Shown here: in pieces, positions 15,815 through 24,227 of the stretch
Layout of the letters: each line of letters begins with the position of its first letter
Position numbering within the stretch: position 1 is the stretch's first letter
Source of the DNA: Muribaculaceae bacterium
GTDB lineage: Bacteria > Bacteroidota > Bacteroidia > Bacteroidales > Muribaculaceae
NCBI GenBank assembly: GCA_017964485.1
Contig: JAGCRW010000008.1
Coordinates: forward strand, 1 to 43,007
DNA: 43,007 nucleotides
Direction of reading: 5' to 3'
Position numbers and translations under genes: made by a program
Notes under the pieces: generated by a model
Told to the model about the DNA's origin: nothing
The model's input: the letters and a program-made list of their open reading frames with translations, nothing else
The model's database searches: none

Positions 15815-17758
15815 ATGAACAAAAAGTTACTGAAATCGTTTTTTGCGGTAGTTCTTGCTGTTGCAGGGATTTTCGCATTTTCTCACTACAGCAATGCTAC
15901 AGTGGGCGATGTTGACGGCGACGGCGTTGTTACTGCCAATGATGTAACAGCTGTCTACAACTATCTGCTCAACGGCGACACTGAATTTTACGCGTCAAGC
16001 GATGTTGACGGTGATGGTACTGTTACCGCTGCAGATGTTATGTATATCTACAACATCCTGCTCGGCAACACTCCAGCGGAGCCTGACCATGTTTACATCC
16101 TTGGCAATGCCACAGAATGGAACCCTGCCGTAGGTCAAGAGATGACTACCGAAGATGGCGTGACCTACACTGCCGTCTTTGAGGCACAGGACATCAACGA
16201 TGGCTACAGCTGGTTTGGCTTCACTACCAAACTCGCAGCTGCCGACAGCGAAGATCCTTGGGGCGAAATCGCCGACTATCGTTTTGGCGCGCTTACCAAT
16301 GGCGACGACTTCCTCGTTACCGAAGAGACTATTGGCATCACCATTCCTTTGACCAAAGAAGATTATCATGCCTTCCAGATTCCTGCTGGCAAGTATGAGT
16401 TCTCTCTCAACCTCAACGAGATGGCTCTGGTCATCACCAAGGTTGAGGAGCCACAGCCAGAGAACAAGGTTTATATCCTTGGCGAGGTTAACGGCAACAG
16501 CTGGGCAGCTAACCAGGGTTTGGAGATGGCTACTGAGGACGGCAAGATTTTCACAGCGCAAATCACCACCAAAGAGAGTGGCTTCAGCTACTTTGGCTTC
16601 ACAACATTGCTTGCTGAGACTTCCGACGAATGGGATTACATAGCACCTTTCCGCTTTGGCCCGGTTAGCGTAGGCGATCTCAACTTCATTGTGACTGAAG
16701 AAACCCTTGGTACAGAAATTTCTCTTACTACCGAGGATTATCAGGCTATCCAAATGGCTCCTGGCTCATTCAACCTGAGCCTCGACCTGGAAAACATGAA
16801 GCTTATCATCACTGGTGAATTTACTCCTCAACAGCCTGCCGGTGAGGGCTGGTATCTCATTGGCACCAACAACAACTGGTCAACCAGCGACATGAGCTAT
16901 CCATTCGTTCAGGACGCTCAGAACGAGAACGTTTACAGCATCCACGTTGACAACGTGAGCGGTGACTTCTGGTTCAAGATCGCTGCCGAGGGCAACTACA
17001 CACTCGCAGACTTCTGGAGCGGTAACTTCTTGAGTGCTGCTACCGATGGCGAGAGCGCACTTAGCGGAACTCACGTTCAAGGCAACCAGGGCGCATTCTG
17101 CATCCCAGGTTCTTACAACTGCACTTATCTCGACATCACTATCGACGTTGAGAACCTCACCTACACCATCACTACCGATGGTCAGGAGCCAATTGTAGAT
17201 CCTAATGCCGAGTACGACTACGTTTACATCGCTGGTACTGCCGACGGTTGGAGCGGCAATGGCGGCAAGCTCGCATCAGTTAAGGACGCCAACGACTACT
17301 ACGGATTCTTTAACGCTACTGGCGAGTTCAAGATTCAAAAGAATCAAGGCAGCTGGGCTACCAACTGGGGTGGCTCAAACGGCAATCTCGTTGCAGGTGG
17401 CGCCAACATCCAAGCCAATGGTTTCGTTTATGTTAACGCCAACATCGGCGAGTTGACCTACAGCGTTACCGACATTACATCAATGGGCATCATTGGCGAC
17501 GCCACTCCTGGTGGCTGGGAGGCTGAGACTGCTCTCACCTACAATGCAGAGACCAACGCTTGGGAAGCCGACGTTACACTCACTACCGGCAATATCAAGT
17601 TCCGCGCAAATGGTGGCTGGGAAATCAACTTTGGTGGTGCTCTCAACAACCTCGTTATGAACGGTGACAACATCGTTGTAGAGGCTGGCACCTACAAAGT
17701 GGCTCTCACCCTCGTTTGCCCAGGTGAGTACACAGCTACTCTTACCCCAGCAAATTAA
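15815..17758 (+). CDS. Secreted dockerin-repeat protein with SusE/SusF-like modules
   Basis: The 647-residue product has a signal peptide (about 1-28, no lipobox Cys) and then a dockerin type I-like pair of calcium loops, DVDGDGVVTANDV and DVDGDGTVTAADV (about 32-75). Five beta-sandwich modules follow. Modules one and two (about 90-210 and 215-330) are close paralogues, sharing YILG, YxWFGFTT or YFGFTT, YRFG and VTEET. Module three starts WYLIGTNNNW, module four YVYIAGTADGW, and the last, from about 550, has IIGDATPGGW and IKFRANGGW. The later modules resemble the starch-binding domains of SusE/SusF outer-membrane lipoproteins. A role in binding glycan at the cell surface or outside is likely. 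No SusC/D pair is present in the window. A terminator follows. Confidence 0.85.
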   Translation: MNKKLLKSFFAVVLAVAGIFAFSHYSNATVGDVDGDGVVTANDVTAVYNYLLNGDTEFYASSDVDGDGTVTAADVMYIYNILLGNTPAEPDHVYILGNATEWNPAVGQEMTTEDGVTYTAVFEAQDINDGYSWFGFTTKLAAADSEDPWGEIADYRFGALTNGDDFLVTEETIGITIPLTKEDYHAFQIPAGKYEFSLNLNEMALVITKVEEPQPENKVYILGEVNGNSWAANQGLEMATEDGKIFTAQITTKESGFSYFGFTTLLAETSDEWDYIAPFRFGPVSVGDLNFIVTEETLGTEISLTTEDYQAIQMAPGSFNLSLDLENMKLIITGEFTPQQPAGEGWYLIGTNNNWSTSDMSYPFVQDAQNENVYSIHVDNVSGDFWFKIAAEGNYTLADFWSGNFLSAATDGESALSGTHVQGNQGAFCIPGSYNCTYLDITIDVENLTYTITTDGQEPIVDPNAEYDYVYIAGTADGWSGNGGKLASVKDANDYYGFFNATGEFKIQKNQGSWATNWGGSNGNLVAGGANIQANGFVYVNANIGELTYSVTDITSMGIIGDATPGGWEAETALTYNAETNAWEADVTLTTGNIKFRANGGWEINFGGALNNLVMNGDNIVVEAGTYKVALTLVCPGEYTATLTPAN

Positions 17759-17847
17759 TTATTTGCTAAGTAATTAATGCTTTTAACAAACCTATTTTTA
17801 TTTATTAATCACAGTTAAAAGGTTAATTATCTATTTATTAGTCATAC

Positions 17848-17887
17848 ATCAATGGCGAGGCCACTACGACTTCGCCATTGATTTTTT
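17848..17887 (+). terminator. Intrinsic terminator after the dockerin/SusE-F-like gene
   Basis: A perfect 11-bp stem (17848-17858 with 17872-17882) is followed by a T run to 17887, 90 bp after the stop codon. Confidence 0.9.
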
Positions 17888-17999
17888 CAATAGCGCAAGC
17901 TAGCAATAAATTGCCCCTGGTTTTTCTTGAAAAAATGGTTATGATTCGCAATATAGGTTAAAGGGGCTCGAGATTGAGGCCTATGTTGATATTATTGCC

Positions 18000-18007
18000 T
18001 AATTTTG
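18000..18007 (+). promoter_or_regulatory. -7 element of the DUF4954 gene
   Basis: TAATTTTG fits the -7 consensus exactly, 39 nt before the ATG. The -33 element is not clear. Confidence 0.6.
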
Positions 18008-18046
18008 TGGCCGAAAAAGGATTAGAAACAATAACTGATTATAAAA

Positions 18047-19915
18047 ATGGAACAACCAATAACCTATCGTTTTCTTAATGAAGATGAGATAGAGTGCCTA
18101 AAAGCCAATGGCTGTCAAGCCGAAAATTGGAAAAGTATTAATGTGACATCACATTTCAACCCAGCCTGCATTCACCGCGTGACGTTTTACGGTCACATCA
18201 CCATTGGCGACTGCAGTGGCAGCATCGAGGTGAGCGACGGCTTTGTGAAGCGCTGTGGCATCAGCAATGCCACGCTGCGCAACGTCACCATTGGCGACAA
18301 CTGCCTCATTGAGAACATCGGCAACTTCATGAATAACGTGAAGATTGGCGACAACTGCCACATCTCTAACGTGTGCACCATTGAGAGCACTGGTCCCAAA
18401 GCCACATTCGGGCAAGGCAACCTGATCTCGGTGCTAAACGAGGTGGGAAAAGGCAACCTTGTACTCTTCGACGGCCTCAACAGCCAGCTTGCTGCCCTTA
18501 TGGTGAAACAGCAAGGCAACACCGTTTTCCAAAAGGCTATCACAAAACTTGTGGAGAAGTTCATAAAATCGAAAAAAGCGACTTGCTGCACAATAGGCAA
18601 CAATGTAACCATCATAAACACAAATGAAATTACCGATGCGGTTATTGGCGACGGCAGCCACATCAAGGGAGCGTCACGCATCAGCAACTGCACCATCAGC
18701 AGCGCCATCAACAACCCCATCACCATTGGCACTGGCGTGATTTGTGAAAACTCAATTATTAGCGGCGGCTCAACAATCATCAACAGTGTGAAGATAGTAG
18801 ACTGCATGGTGGGCGAGGCATGTGAGCTGAGCAATGGTTTCACCGCAGCATCCAGCGTGTTCTTCGCCAATAGCTACATGTCGAACGGCGAGGCATGCGC
18901 CGCATTCTGCGGACCATTCTCAGTGAGCCACCACAAAAGTTCGTTGCTCATTGGCGGACAGTTCTCGTTCTACAACGCCGGCTCTGCGACCAACTTCAGC
19001 AATCACGCCTACAAGATGGGCCCTATGCACTATGGTATCCTCGAGCGCGGCACCAAGACCGCCAGCGGCGCCTACCTGCTTATGCCCGCCAACATTGGCA
19101 CCTTCAGCGTGCTGTTTGGTAAACTGATGTATCACCCCGACACCCGCGACCTGCCGTTCTCCTACCTTATCGCCTACAGCGACACCATGTATCTGGTGCC
19201 TGGCCGCAATTTCGCCACCGTGGGCCTTTACCGAGATATCCGCAAGTGGCCCAAGCGCGACAAGCGCCGCCTCGCCGACCGCAAGAGCATCGTCAACTTC
19301 GACTGGCTCAGCCCCTACTCCATCAGCGAGGTGTTGCGAGGCAAGAAAATCCTCGAGAAACTGCGCGCCGCCAGTGGAGACAACGTGAGCACCTACAACT
19401 ACCACGAGTATGTCATCAAGGCTCCCCTGCTTCGCAAGGGCATCCGCTACTACGACCTTGCACTGCGCATCTACATGGGCGCCGTGCTCAAGCGTCATCG
19501 CCCTGTAGTGCCCTCGTCAAGTACTGGCGAAGGTGATTGGGTGGATCTCTCAGGAATGCTGTTGCCAGTTAGTGAAGAGCAGCGACTCGTTACCGACATC
19601 ATCGAGGGCAAGCTGGAGTCAATAGAAGATGTACTTGCACGCTTTATCGCCATCCACAAAAACTATGACGAATACCGCTGGGCGTGGACCTATCGCATGA
19701 TACTCGACTACTATAACATCGAGAACCTCGATGCCGAGACTGTGGAGCACATCCATGCCGACTATGTTGAAGCCCGCCGCGAGTGGATAGCACTTATCCG
19801 CAAAGACGCCGAGAAGGAGTTCAGTCTGGGCGATGTAGAGCGCGACGTACTTGATGATTTCGTCACGCAACTTGAAGGCGAAGTGGATTTTGAGAACCAA
19901 AAGCTGTATATGTAA
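18047..19915 (+). CDS. DUF4954 family beta-helix protein
   Basis: The 622-residue protein matches DUF4954, a family found in Bacteroidetes. Residues 45-330 consist of hexapeptide-like turns of a left-handed beta-helix (for example HITIGDCSGSIEV, NVTIGDNCLIEN, NVKIGDNCHISN, NPITIGTGVICEN), similar to nucleotidyl- and acyltransferases. The C-terminal 290 residues are mostly alpha-helical and charged. No signal peptide is present, so it is cytoplasmic. The biochemical role is unknown; the helix suggests sugar-nucleotide or acyl-group chemistry, but no catalytic His can be assigned. It is a single-gene unit. Confidence 0.88.
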   Translation: MEQPITYRFLNEDEIECLKANGCQAENWKSINVTSHFNPACIHRVTFYGHITIGDCSGSIEVSDGFVKRCGISNATLRNVTIGDNCLIENIGNFMNNVKIGDNCHISNVCTIESTGPKATFGQGNLISVLNEVGKGNLVLFDGLNSQLAALMVKQQGNTVFQKAITKLVEKFIKSKKATCCTIGNNVTIINTNEITDAVIGDGSHIKGASRISNCTISSAINNPITIGTGVICENSIISGGSTIINSVKIVDCMVGEACELSNGFTAASSVFFANSYMSNGEACAAFCGPFSVSHHKSSLLIGGQFSFYNAGSATNFSNHAYKMGPMHYGILERGTKTASGAYLLMPANIGTFSVLFGKLMYHPDTRDLPFSYLIAYSDTMYLVPGRNFATVGLYRDIRKWPKRDKRRLADRKSIVNFDWLSPYSISEVLRGKKILEKLRAASGDNVSTYNYHEYVIKAPLLRKGIRYYDLALRIYMGAVLKRHRPVVPSSSTGEGDWVDLSGMLLPVSEEQRLVTDIIEGKLESIEDVLARFIAIHKNYDEYRWAWTYRMILDYYNIENLDAETVEHIHADYVEARREWIALIRKDAEKEFSLGDVERDVLDDFVTQLEGEVDFENQKLYM

Positions 19916-20001
19916 AAGGGAAGGTGAAAGTAAAAAGGACGAAGGATAAAGTTCACAAAACAACTATCCCTAATCTCGTCACGATACCCAATCCACATAA
20001 A

Positions 20002-20036
20002 AAATAATGCACCCGCTTTCTGCGAGTGCATTATTT
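20002..20036. terminator. Bidirectional terminator between convergent genes
   Basis: A 15-bp stem with one G-U pair (20002-20016 with 20022-20036), a 5-nt loop and flanking A/T tracts, between the DUF4954 gene (+) and the secreted-protein gene (-). Confidence 0.88.
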
Positions 20037-20057
20037 TTAGATTATGCAATGAAGCGA

Positions 20058-21947
20058 TTACTTAATAATCACCTTCTTGCCGTTGTGGATGTAGATGCCA
20101 GGAGCAGCGGGCATGGTCTCAAAGCGGATACCACTCATATTGTACCAAGCGTTGTCAACCTTGTCGCTGTTGATGGTAGTGATAGCGGTAGGAGTCTTGG
20201 CAACAACCATTACGAGAGGCTCGTTGATAGCACGACCAGCTTCCTTAACTGTGATGTCGTAACTGCCAGCCTCCTCTACGCGGAAGTTAGCGCCGTCAAT
20301 CAAGGTGATGTTGATGTTGAGCATGTCGTTGTTGATCAAGAAGTACATGCCATTCTCCGACTCGCCGCCGAACCACTGCCAGCCATACTCGAGAGGAGTG
20401 ATGATCTTGAACTCAGCGTTAGCCTCAAACTCTACAGTGGCAGTGAACTCAGTGCCTTCCTCGTTTTGTTGCATTGCAATGCGGCCACCATCCTCATTAT
20501 CAGTATCCCAGTTATTGAATGTACCAACGATGTAGAGCTCGTTGATGCCAGTAGGCTCCTCAACAACCTTTGTTATTGTCAAAGCCTTCTTGGCGGGAAC
20601 AGTGGTAACATTCTCATCAGTTGGAATAGAATAGATACCAACCTTGGCGCCACTCATTATTAAGTTGCCGGCATAGTCGAAATGCAGCTGATAAATCAGA
20701 CCAGAGCGAGCGATACCTGCGGCAGGAGTGAACTGAGTAACATATTCCAGTGAAGGAGCTCCATTCTCACCCCAAATGATATTGTAGAAGCTGATGTTAG
20801 TGTTTCCGTCGCTGATTACAAGCTGGCTTCCGTCGGGGGTCAGGGTAAATCCAGAGCCCATTGAGCCATTCAGGATGTCGGCCTGATCACCTGAGTTGTA
20901 AAGAATCTCGCCCTCAGCGTTGACATAAAGCAGTGATGGAACTGAGGATGTGTTTTGGCCTGTGCTACGGTATTGTGCAATCCACACGCCACCACGCTCC
21001 TCGTCGGGATAGAGGTTGCCGTTGCCATTTACCTCATAAGCACCCACTGCGTAGTTCACATCGGGAGCTTGGTTCCAACTTGTAGCGTTGCCAATGTTGT
21101 AAACGCTCACGTTGTTGCCCTTGCCGTTAATAATGACGTCCTCGTTGTAGACATACATCTTCAAGTTCTCGCCCTCACCAGCAAATGCCACGTTAGTACA
21201 AGAGCCACCTACAACTTCACCATAGGCGTTGGTGAGCATACCATCGCCATCGCGGTTGAGCGATGTTCCGTCGGGATTGCTGAAGAACTCCTTGAAGCCA
21301 GCATCAGGATTGGCAGGATCGAATACGAATACGCCCGAAGGTGCATCACCCCACTCTGGCATGTAAACCTTGCCAGTTGGGTCGATGCCTAAACGATAGT
21401 TGCTACGGAATGACAAACCATCGCTACGAGAGTTGATCACTGTCTCGTTAACTTTAGTGTAGTCGGGATTATAGATCCAAAGGCCATTGTTAGGATCACC
21501 AGTACCTGGACGGTGACCTACGTAGATACGTCCGAAGAAGTCACTCTCAGGGTTGTTGTCAACAGTGCTGAACGTGTAAGTGTAGTTGAAATCATCCAGA
21601 TTGTTGATGAGAGTGTAGTCGGTAATGGGTTTGCCCTCAAGTTTCACTGCCCAGTTAAGTACTTGTCCGTTATCACCAGGAAGATCAGCAATGGGAATTA
21701 CAAACTCATTGTTGCCCTCTACAACGTCAGTCAGGTCATAGGTGCCAACTTCTTCGCCAGTAGTAGCGTCAGAGAAAATAAGCTGAGCGCTCTCGGCGGC
21801 GCTGTTGGAGTAGAACTTGAAGGTAGCATTACCCCCATCTACGCTAGAGGTCAATCCAGAAGGCAGAATGCCCTTGATAACCTCGGCCTCTTGTGCCATC
21901 ATGCTAAATGAAGCACACAACGCTAATAATAGTAAAAATTTCTTCAT
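20058..21947 (-). CDS. Secreted protein with beta-propeller-like region, SusE/F-like module and C-terminal tail
   Basis: The 629-residue product has a signal peptide ending SMMAQ (cleavage near 19). Residues 20-125 look like a beta-sandwich. Residues 130-450 read like propeller blades (GRIYVGHRPGTGDPNNGLWIYNP, GVFVFDPANPD, GGVWIAQYRSTGQ, FTLTPDGSQLVISDG). A module from about 468 opens YIVGTFNNWDTDN, related to modules of the dockerin protein at 15815. The end (AWYNMSGIRFE and GIYIHNGKKVIIK) resembles tails common on exported proteins of Prevotella-like bacteria, possibly a sorting signal. A glycan-related surface role is likely but unproven. A TAATTTTG box lies at 22046-22053. Confidence 0.78.
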   Translation of the reverse strand: MKKFLLLLALCASFSMMAQEAEVIKGILPSGLTSSVDGGNATFKFYSNSAAESAQLIFSDATTGEEVGTYDLTDVVEGNNEFVIPIADLPGDNGQVLNWAVKLEGKPITDYTLINNLDDFNYTYTFSTVDNNPESDFFGRIYVGHRPGTGDPNNGLWIYNPDYTKVNETVINSRSDGLSFRSNYRLGIDPTGKVYMPEWGDAPSGVFVFDPANPDAGFKEFFSNPDGTSLNRDGDGMLTNAYGEVVGGSCTNVAFAGEGENLKMYVYNEDVIINGKGNNVSVYNIGNATSWNQAPDVNYAVGAYEVNGNGNLYPDEERGGVWIAQYRSTGQNTSSVPSLLYVNAEGEILYNSGDQADILNGSMGSGFTLTPDGSQLVISDGNTNISFYNIIWGENGAPSLEYVTQFTPAAGIARSGLIYQLHFDYAGNLIMSGAKVGIYSIPTDENVTTVPAKKALTITKVVEEPTGINELYIVGTFNNWDTDNEDGGRIAMQQNEEGTEFTATVEFEANAEFKIITPLEYGWQWFGGESENGMYFLINNDMLNINITLIDGANFRVEEAGSYDITVKEAGRAINEPLVMVVAKTPTAITTINSDKVDNAWYNMSGIRFETMPAAPGIYIHNGKKVIIK

Positions 21948-22045
21948 TGCGTTAAGTTTAATGGTTAATAAAAAAAGTATAATCTCGTTAGTTTATCTCC
22001 TCATTAGGACAAAGTGCATTATCACAAATGCACAAAATCAGCTAA

Positions 22046-22053
22046 CAAAATTA
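22046..22053 (-). promoter_or_regulatory. Possible -7 element of the propeller/SusE-F-like gene
   Basis: TAATTTTG on the minus strand, about 100 nt before the ATG. A TTTG lies 17 nt upstream (22071-22074), shorter than the usual spacing. Confidence 0.45.
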
Positions 22054-22146
22054 CACATTATTTTATAAACCAAAAACAATTTGAAAGAAAAAATTACCAA
22101 TAGGCCAAAAAAATCATCAAATCTGGCAAGTAACTCAAGCGGCAAT

Positions 22147-22602
22147 CTAACTCTGCGACTCGAGTTTCTCCTCGTCTTCCTCGGTCCAGAGAGGATTCTC
22201 GTCGTCGAGGTCGTCAAAATCGAAAAATGCCTCATCGGCAAACGCCGCCATCTCGCGGCCTTCCTTCTTAGTTGGGCGGCCCATGCCCTTCTGGCGGCGT
22301 ACGAAGCCACCAATGCGAGCCATCTCGAGAATCTTGTACTGATCCTCGGGAGTGATGTTTTTCAAGTAGTTTGACACGAGTTTGGCACCCACGCGGTTGT
22401 TGAGCAACCCCACAACCTCAAAGGTCAACGTGATGGGCGGCTTGCGCACCTCTATCACGTCGCCCACCTTGATGTTGTGCGACGGCTTCACATTCATGCC
22501 CTTTATGGTCACGCGCCCCAGTTTGCACTGGTCAGTAGCCAGCGACCGAGTCTTAAACACTCGTGTCGCCCACAGCCACTTGTCAATTCGCATTTCATTC
22601 AT
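22147..22602 (-). CDS. hslR: S4-domain RNA-binding protein, Hsp15-like
   Basis: From the ATG at 22602 the protein has 151 residues. A TTG at 22617 would add five. The N-terminal S4 domain (about 4-55) reads MRIDKWLWATRVFKTRSLA and later VGDVIEVRK, matching Hsp15, which binds stalled 50S subunits carrying peptidyl-tRNA and helps recycle them. The tail is typical of Bacteroidetes members: a basic GMGRPTKKEGRE stretch and a strongly acidic end (FDDLDDENPLWTEEDEE). It lies 79 bp downstream of pth, whose enzyme acts on peptidyl-tRNA, and probably shares the L25-pth transcript. Confidence 0.88.
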   Translation of the reverse strand: MNEMRIDKWLWATRVFKTRSLATDQCKLGRVTIKGMNVKPSHNIKVGDVIEVRKPPITLTFEVVGLLNNRVGAKLVSNYLKNITPEDQYKILEMARIGGFVRRQKGMGRPTKKEGREMAAFADEAFFDFDDLDDENPLWTEEDEEKLESQS

Positions 22603-22653
22603 AGCGTTTTCAGTCAATAGTTCACAGTTATTTGCCCAACTAATAACCAGTAG

Positions 22654-22690
22654 AAACTTAACACTTAAAACCTAACACTTATTACTTATT
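22654..22690. repeat. TAAGTGTTAAG-type intergenic repeat (inverted copy)
   Basis: CTTAACACTTAAAACCTAACACTTATTACTTATTA is the reverse complement of the repeat found at 1115, 3690, 3957 and 27225. It overlaps the last codons of pth. Confidence 0.6.
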
Positions 22691-23245
22691 ATTGTAATTT
22701 GTCATTGCAAAGCTCAATCCGCTTAGGCAGAAGGCTTTGATGGTCTCGGTGGTTTTCTGAAGTCTCTCGGGGAGCATTTGGCGCTCCTCGGGTGTGAGGG
22801 GGCCAAGCACATAATCAACCTGCGCTCCTTCGGGAAAATCGTTGCCAATGCCAAAACGCAAGCGGGCATAGTTCTGCGAGCCCAACAACTCGTTGATGTT
22901 CTTCAGTCCGTTGTGGCCGCCGTCGGCACCCTTGCCACGCAGTCGCAAAGTGCCAAAGGGCAATGCCAGGTCATCGACGATCACCAGCAGGTGGTCGAGC
23001 GCGATTTTCTCCTTCTGCATCCAGTAACGCACCGCCTCTCCACTACGGTTCATGTAGGTCGATGGCTTCAAGAGCACCAGTTGCTGGTTCTTGAGGCGCA
23101 TCTGTGCCACAGCGCCATAACGGGCTGAGGCAAAAACAACATTGGACGCCTCGGCAAAGGCATCCAATATTGTAAAACCTATGTTGTGACGGGTATCTTG
23201 ATACTCTGCACCAATGTTTCCCAGTCCAACAATCAAGAACTTCAT
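22682..23245 (-). CDS. pth: Peptidyl-tRNA hydrolase
   Basis: I start at the ATG at 23245, giving 187 residues, the usual size. The open frame extends upstream through non-conserved sequence to 23398, which would run into the L25 gene. The enzyme releases tRNA from peptidyl-tRNA that drops off the ribosome. Landmarks are [21 protein letters not shown] with the catalytic His20 and substrate-binding Asn10, [22 protein letters not shown] and GGHNGLKN. It follows the L25 gene by 73 bp, a frequent ctc-pth order in bacteria. Confidence 0.95.
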   Translation of the reverse strand: MKFLIVGLGNIGAEYQDTRHNIGFTILDAFAEASNVVFASARYGAVAQMRLKNQQLVLLKPSTYMNRSGEAVRYWMQKEKIALDHLLVIVDDLALPFGTLRLRGKGADGGHNGLKNINELLGSQNYARLRFGIGNDFPEGAQVDYVLGPLTPEERQMLPERLQKTTETIKAFCLSGLSFAMTNYNNK

Positions 23246-23318
23246 AGTTTGTTCAGTAGTTTCTTGAGATTCGGTTGTTTCACTGCTAGAGTGTCGTGAG
23301 AAAATGCGCTTTAGCCAA

Positions 23319-24008
23319 TTACTCAGCAGCAGCTTCACCTTCTTCGCCCTCCTCGGCAGCGGCTGCAGCAGCTGCGGCAGCACGGGTAGCACGAACACCA
23401 GTGATCACGAGGTCCTTAGAGCTTGCAAGCTCAAAGTTGTCAAACTTCATGTCACCCACCTTGATAGAGTGACCAATAGCGATATCGTCAACATTAACAA
23501 CGATGCGCTCTGGAATCTCGGTGTAGATGCCTTTAACTTTTACTTTCTTCATGCTCAGATAGAGCTTACCACCAGCCTTAACACCGGCAGCGTGACCCTC
23601 GATCTTAACAGGGATAGCAACCACTACTGGCTTCTCCTTTGTTACCTCAAGGAAGTCGAGGTGCAGGATGCTGTCGTTGGTTGGATGCCACTGGATGTCT
23701 TTAAGCACAGCCATTTTCTCAACACCGTTGAGGTTGAGAGCTACCAAATACACGTCAGGAGTGTAAATGAGCTTGCGAACATCGCTGAAGTTTACTGTGA
23801 AATCGGTGGTAAGAACAGCCTTGCCATCACGGCCAATCTCAACGACCTTCTCGCCCTCGGCGAGAGTGCCCTCATACTTACCATCTTTCAACTCTATTAC
23901 CTTACCGCCATTGAGGACGCAAGGAATTTTTTGGCTGGCGCGGAGCGCCTTTGCAGCCTTCTTGCCAAGGTCGGTTCTTGGCTCACCATTTAATTGGAAT
24001 GTTTTCAT
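23319..24008 (-). CDS. rplY: Ribosomal protein L25 (long, general stress protein Ctc type)
   Basis: The start is the ATG at 24008 (MKTFQL); an in-frame TTG two codons upstream is less likely. The 229-residue product is the two-domain Ctc form of bL25. The first about 90 residues bind 5S rRNA, and a beta-barrel follows (about 100-190: [34 protein letters not shown]). The tail is an Ala run and then Glu/Gly-rich, common in Bacteroidetes. It has a consensus promoter at 24082-24113 and heads the L25-pth-Hsp15 operon. Confidence 0.95.
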   Translation of the reverse strand: MKTFQLNGEPRTDLGKKAAKALRASQKIPCVLNGGKVIELKDGKYEGTLAEGEKVVEIGRDGKAVLTTDFTVNFSDVRKLIYTPDVYLVALNLNGVEKMAVLKDIQWHPTNDSILHLDFLEVTKEKPVVVAIPVKIEGHAAGVKAGGKLYLSMKKVKVKGIYTEIPERIVVNVDDIAIGHSIKVGDMKFDNFELASSKDLVITGVRATRAAAAAAAAAEEGEEGEAAAE

Positions 24009-24081
24009 TTTCAATGATTTGTGTTACTAAAAATTAAGTTATATAGCTTAATTTCCCATCACACGGGAGCTTAAAGCGGTG

Positions 24082-24113
24082 CAAAGGTACAACACTTTTT
24101 TCTAATACACAAA
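24082..24113 (-). promoter_or_regulatory. Bacteroidetes-type promoter of the L25-pth-Hsp15 operon
   Basis: On the minus strand TTTG (24110-24113), 20 nt and TACCTTTG (24082-24089), giving a leader of about 65 nt. Confidence 0.82.
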
Positions 24114-24227
24114 TATTTTTTCACTTCGCATGAAAAAAACTTCCAGCCCTCTTTATCAAGACAATAAGGACAACTGCTGATTTCTCTTTTATCACCAACG
24201 ACGTTTATTTTAGGTTCGGCCTCGACC

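Noticed and set aside
23246-23398. N-terminal extension of peptidyl-tRNA hydrolase
   Set aside because: Not conserved in character, starts with a non-ATG codon and overlaps the L25 gene; the family start is [10 protein letters not shown] at 23245.
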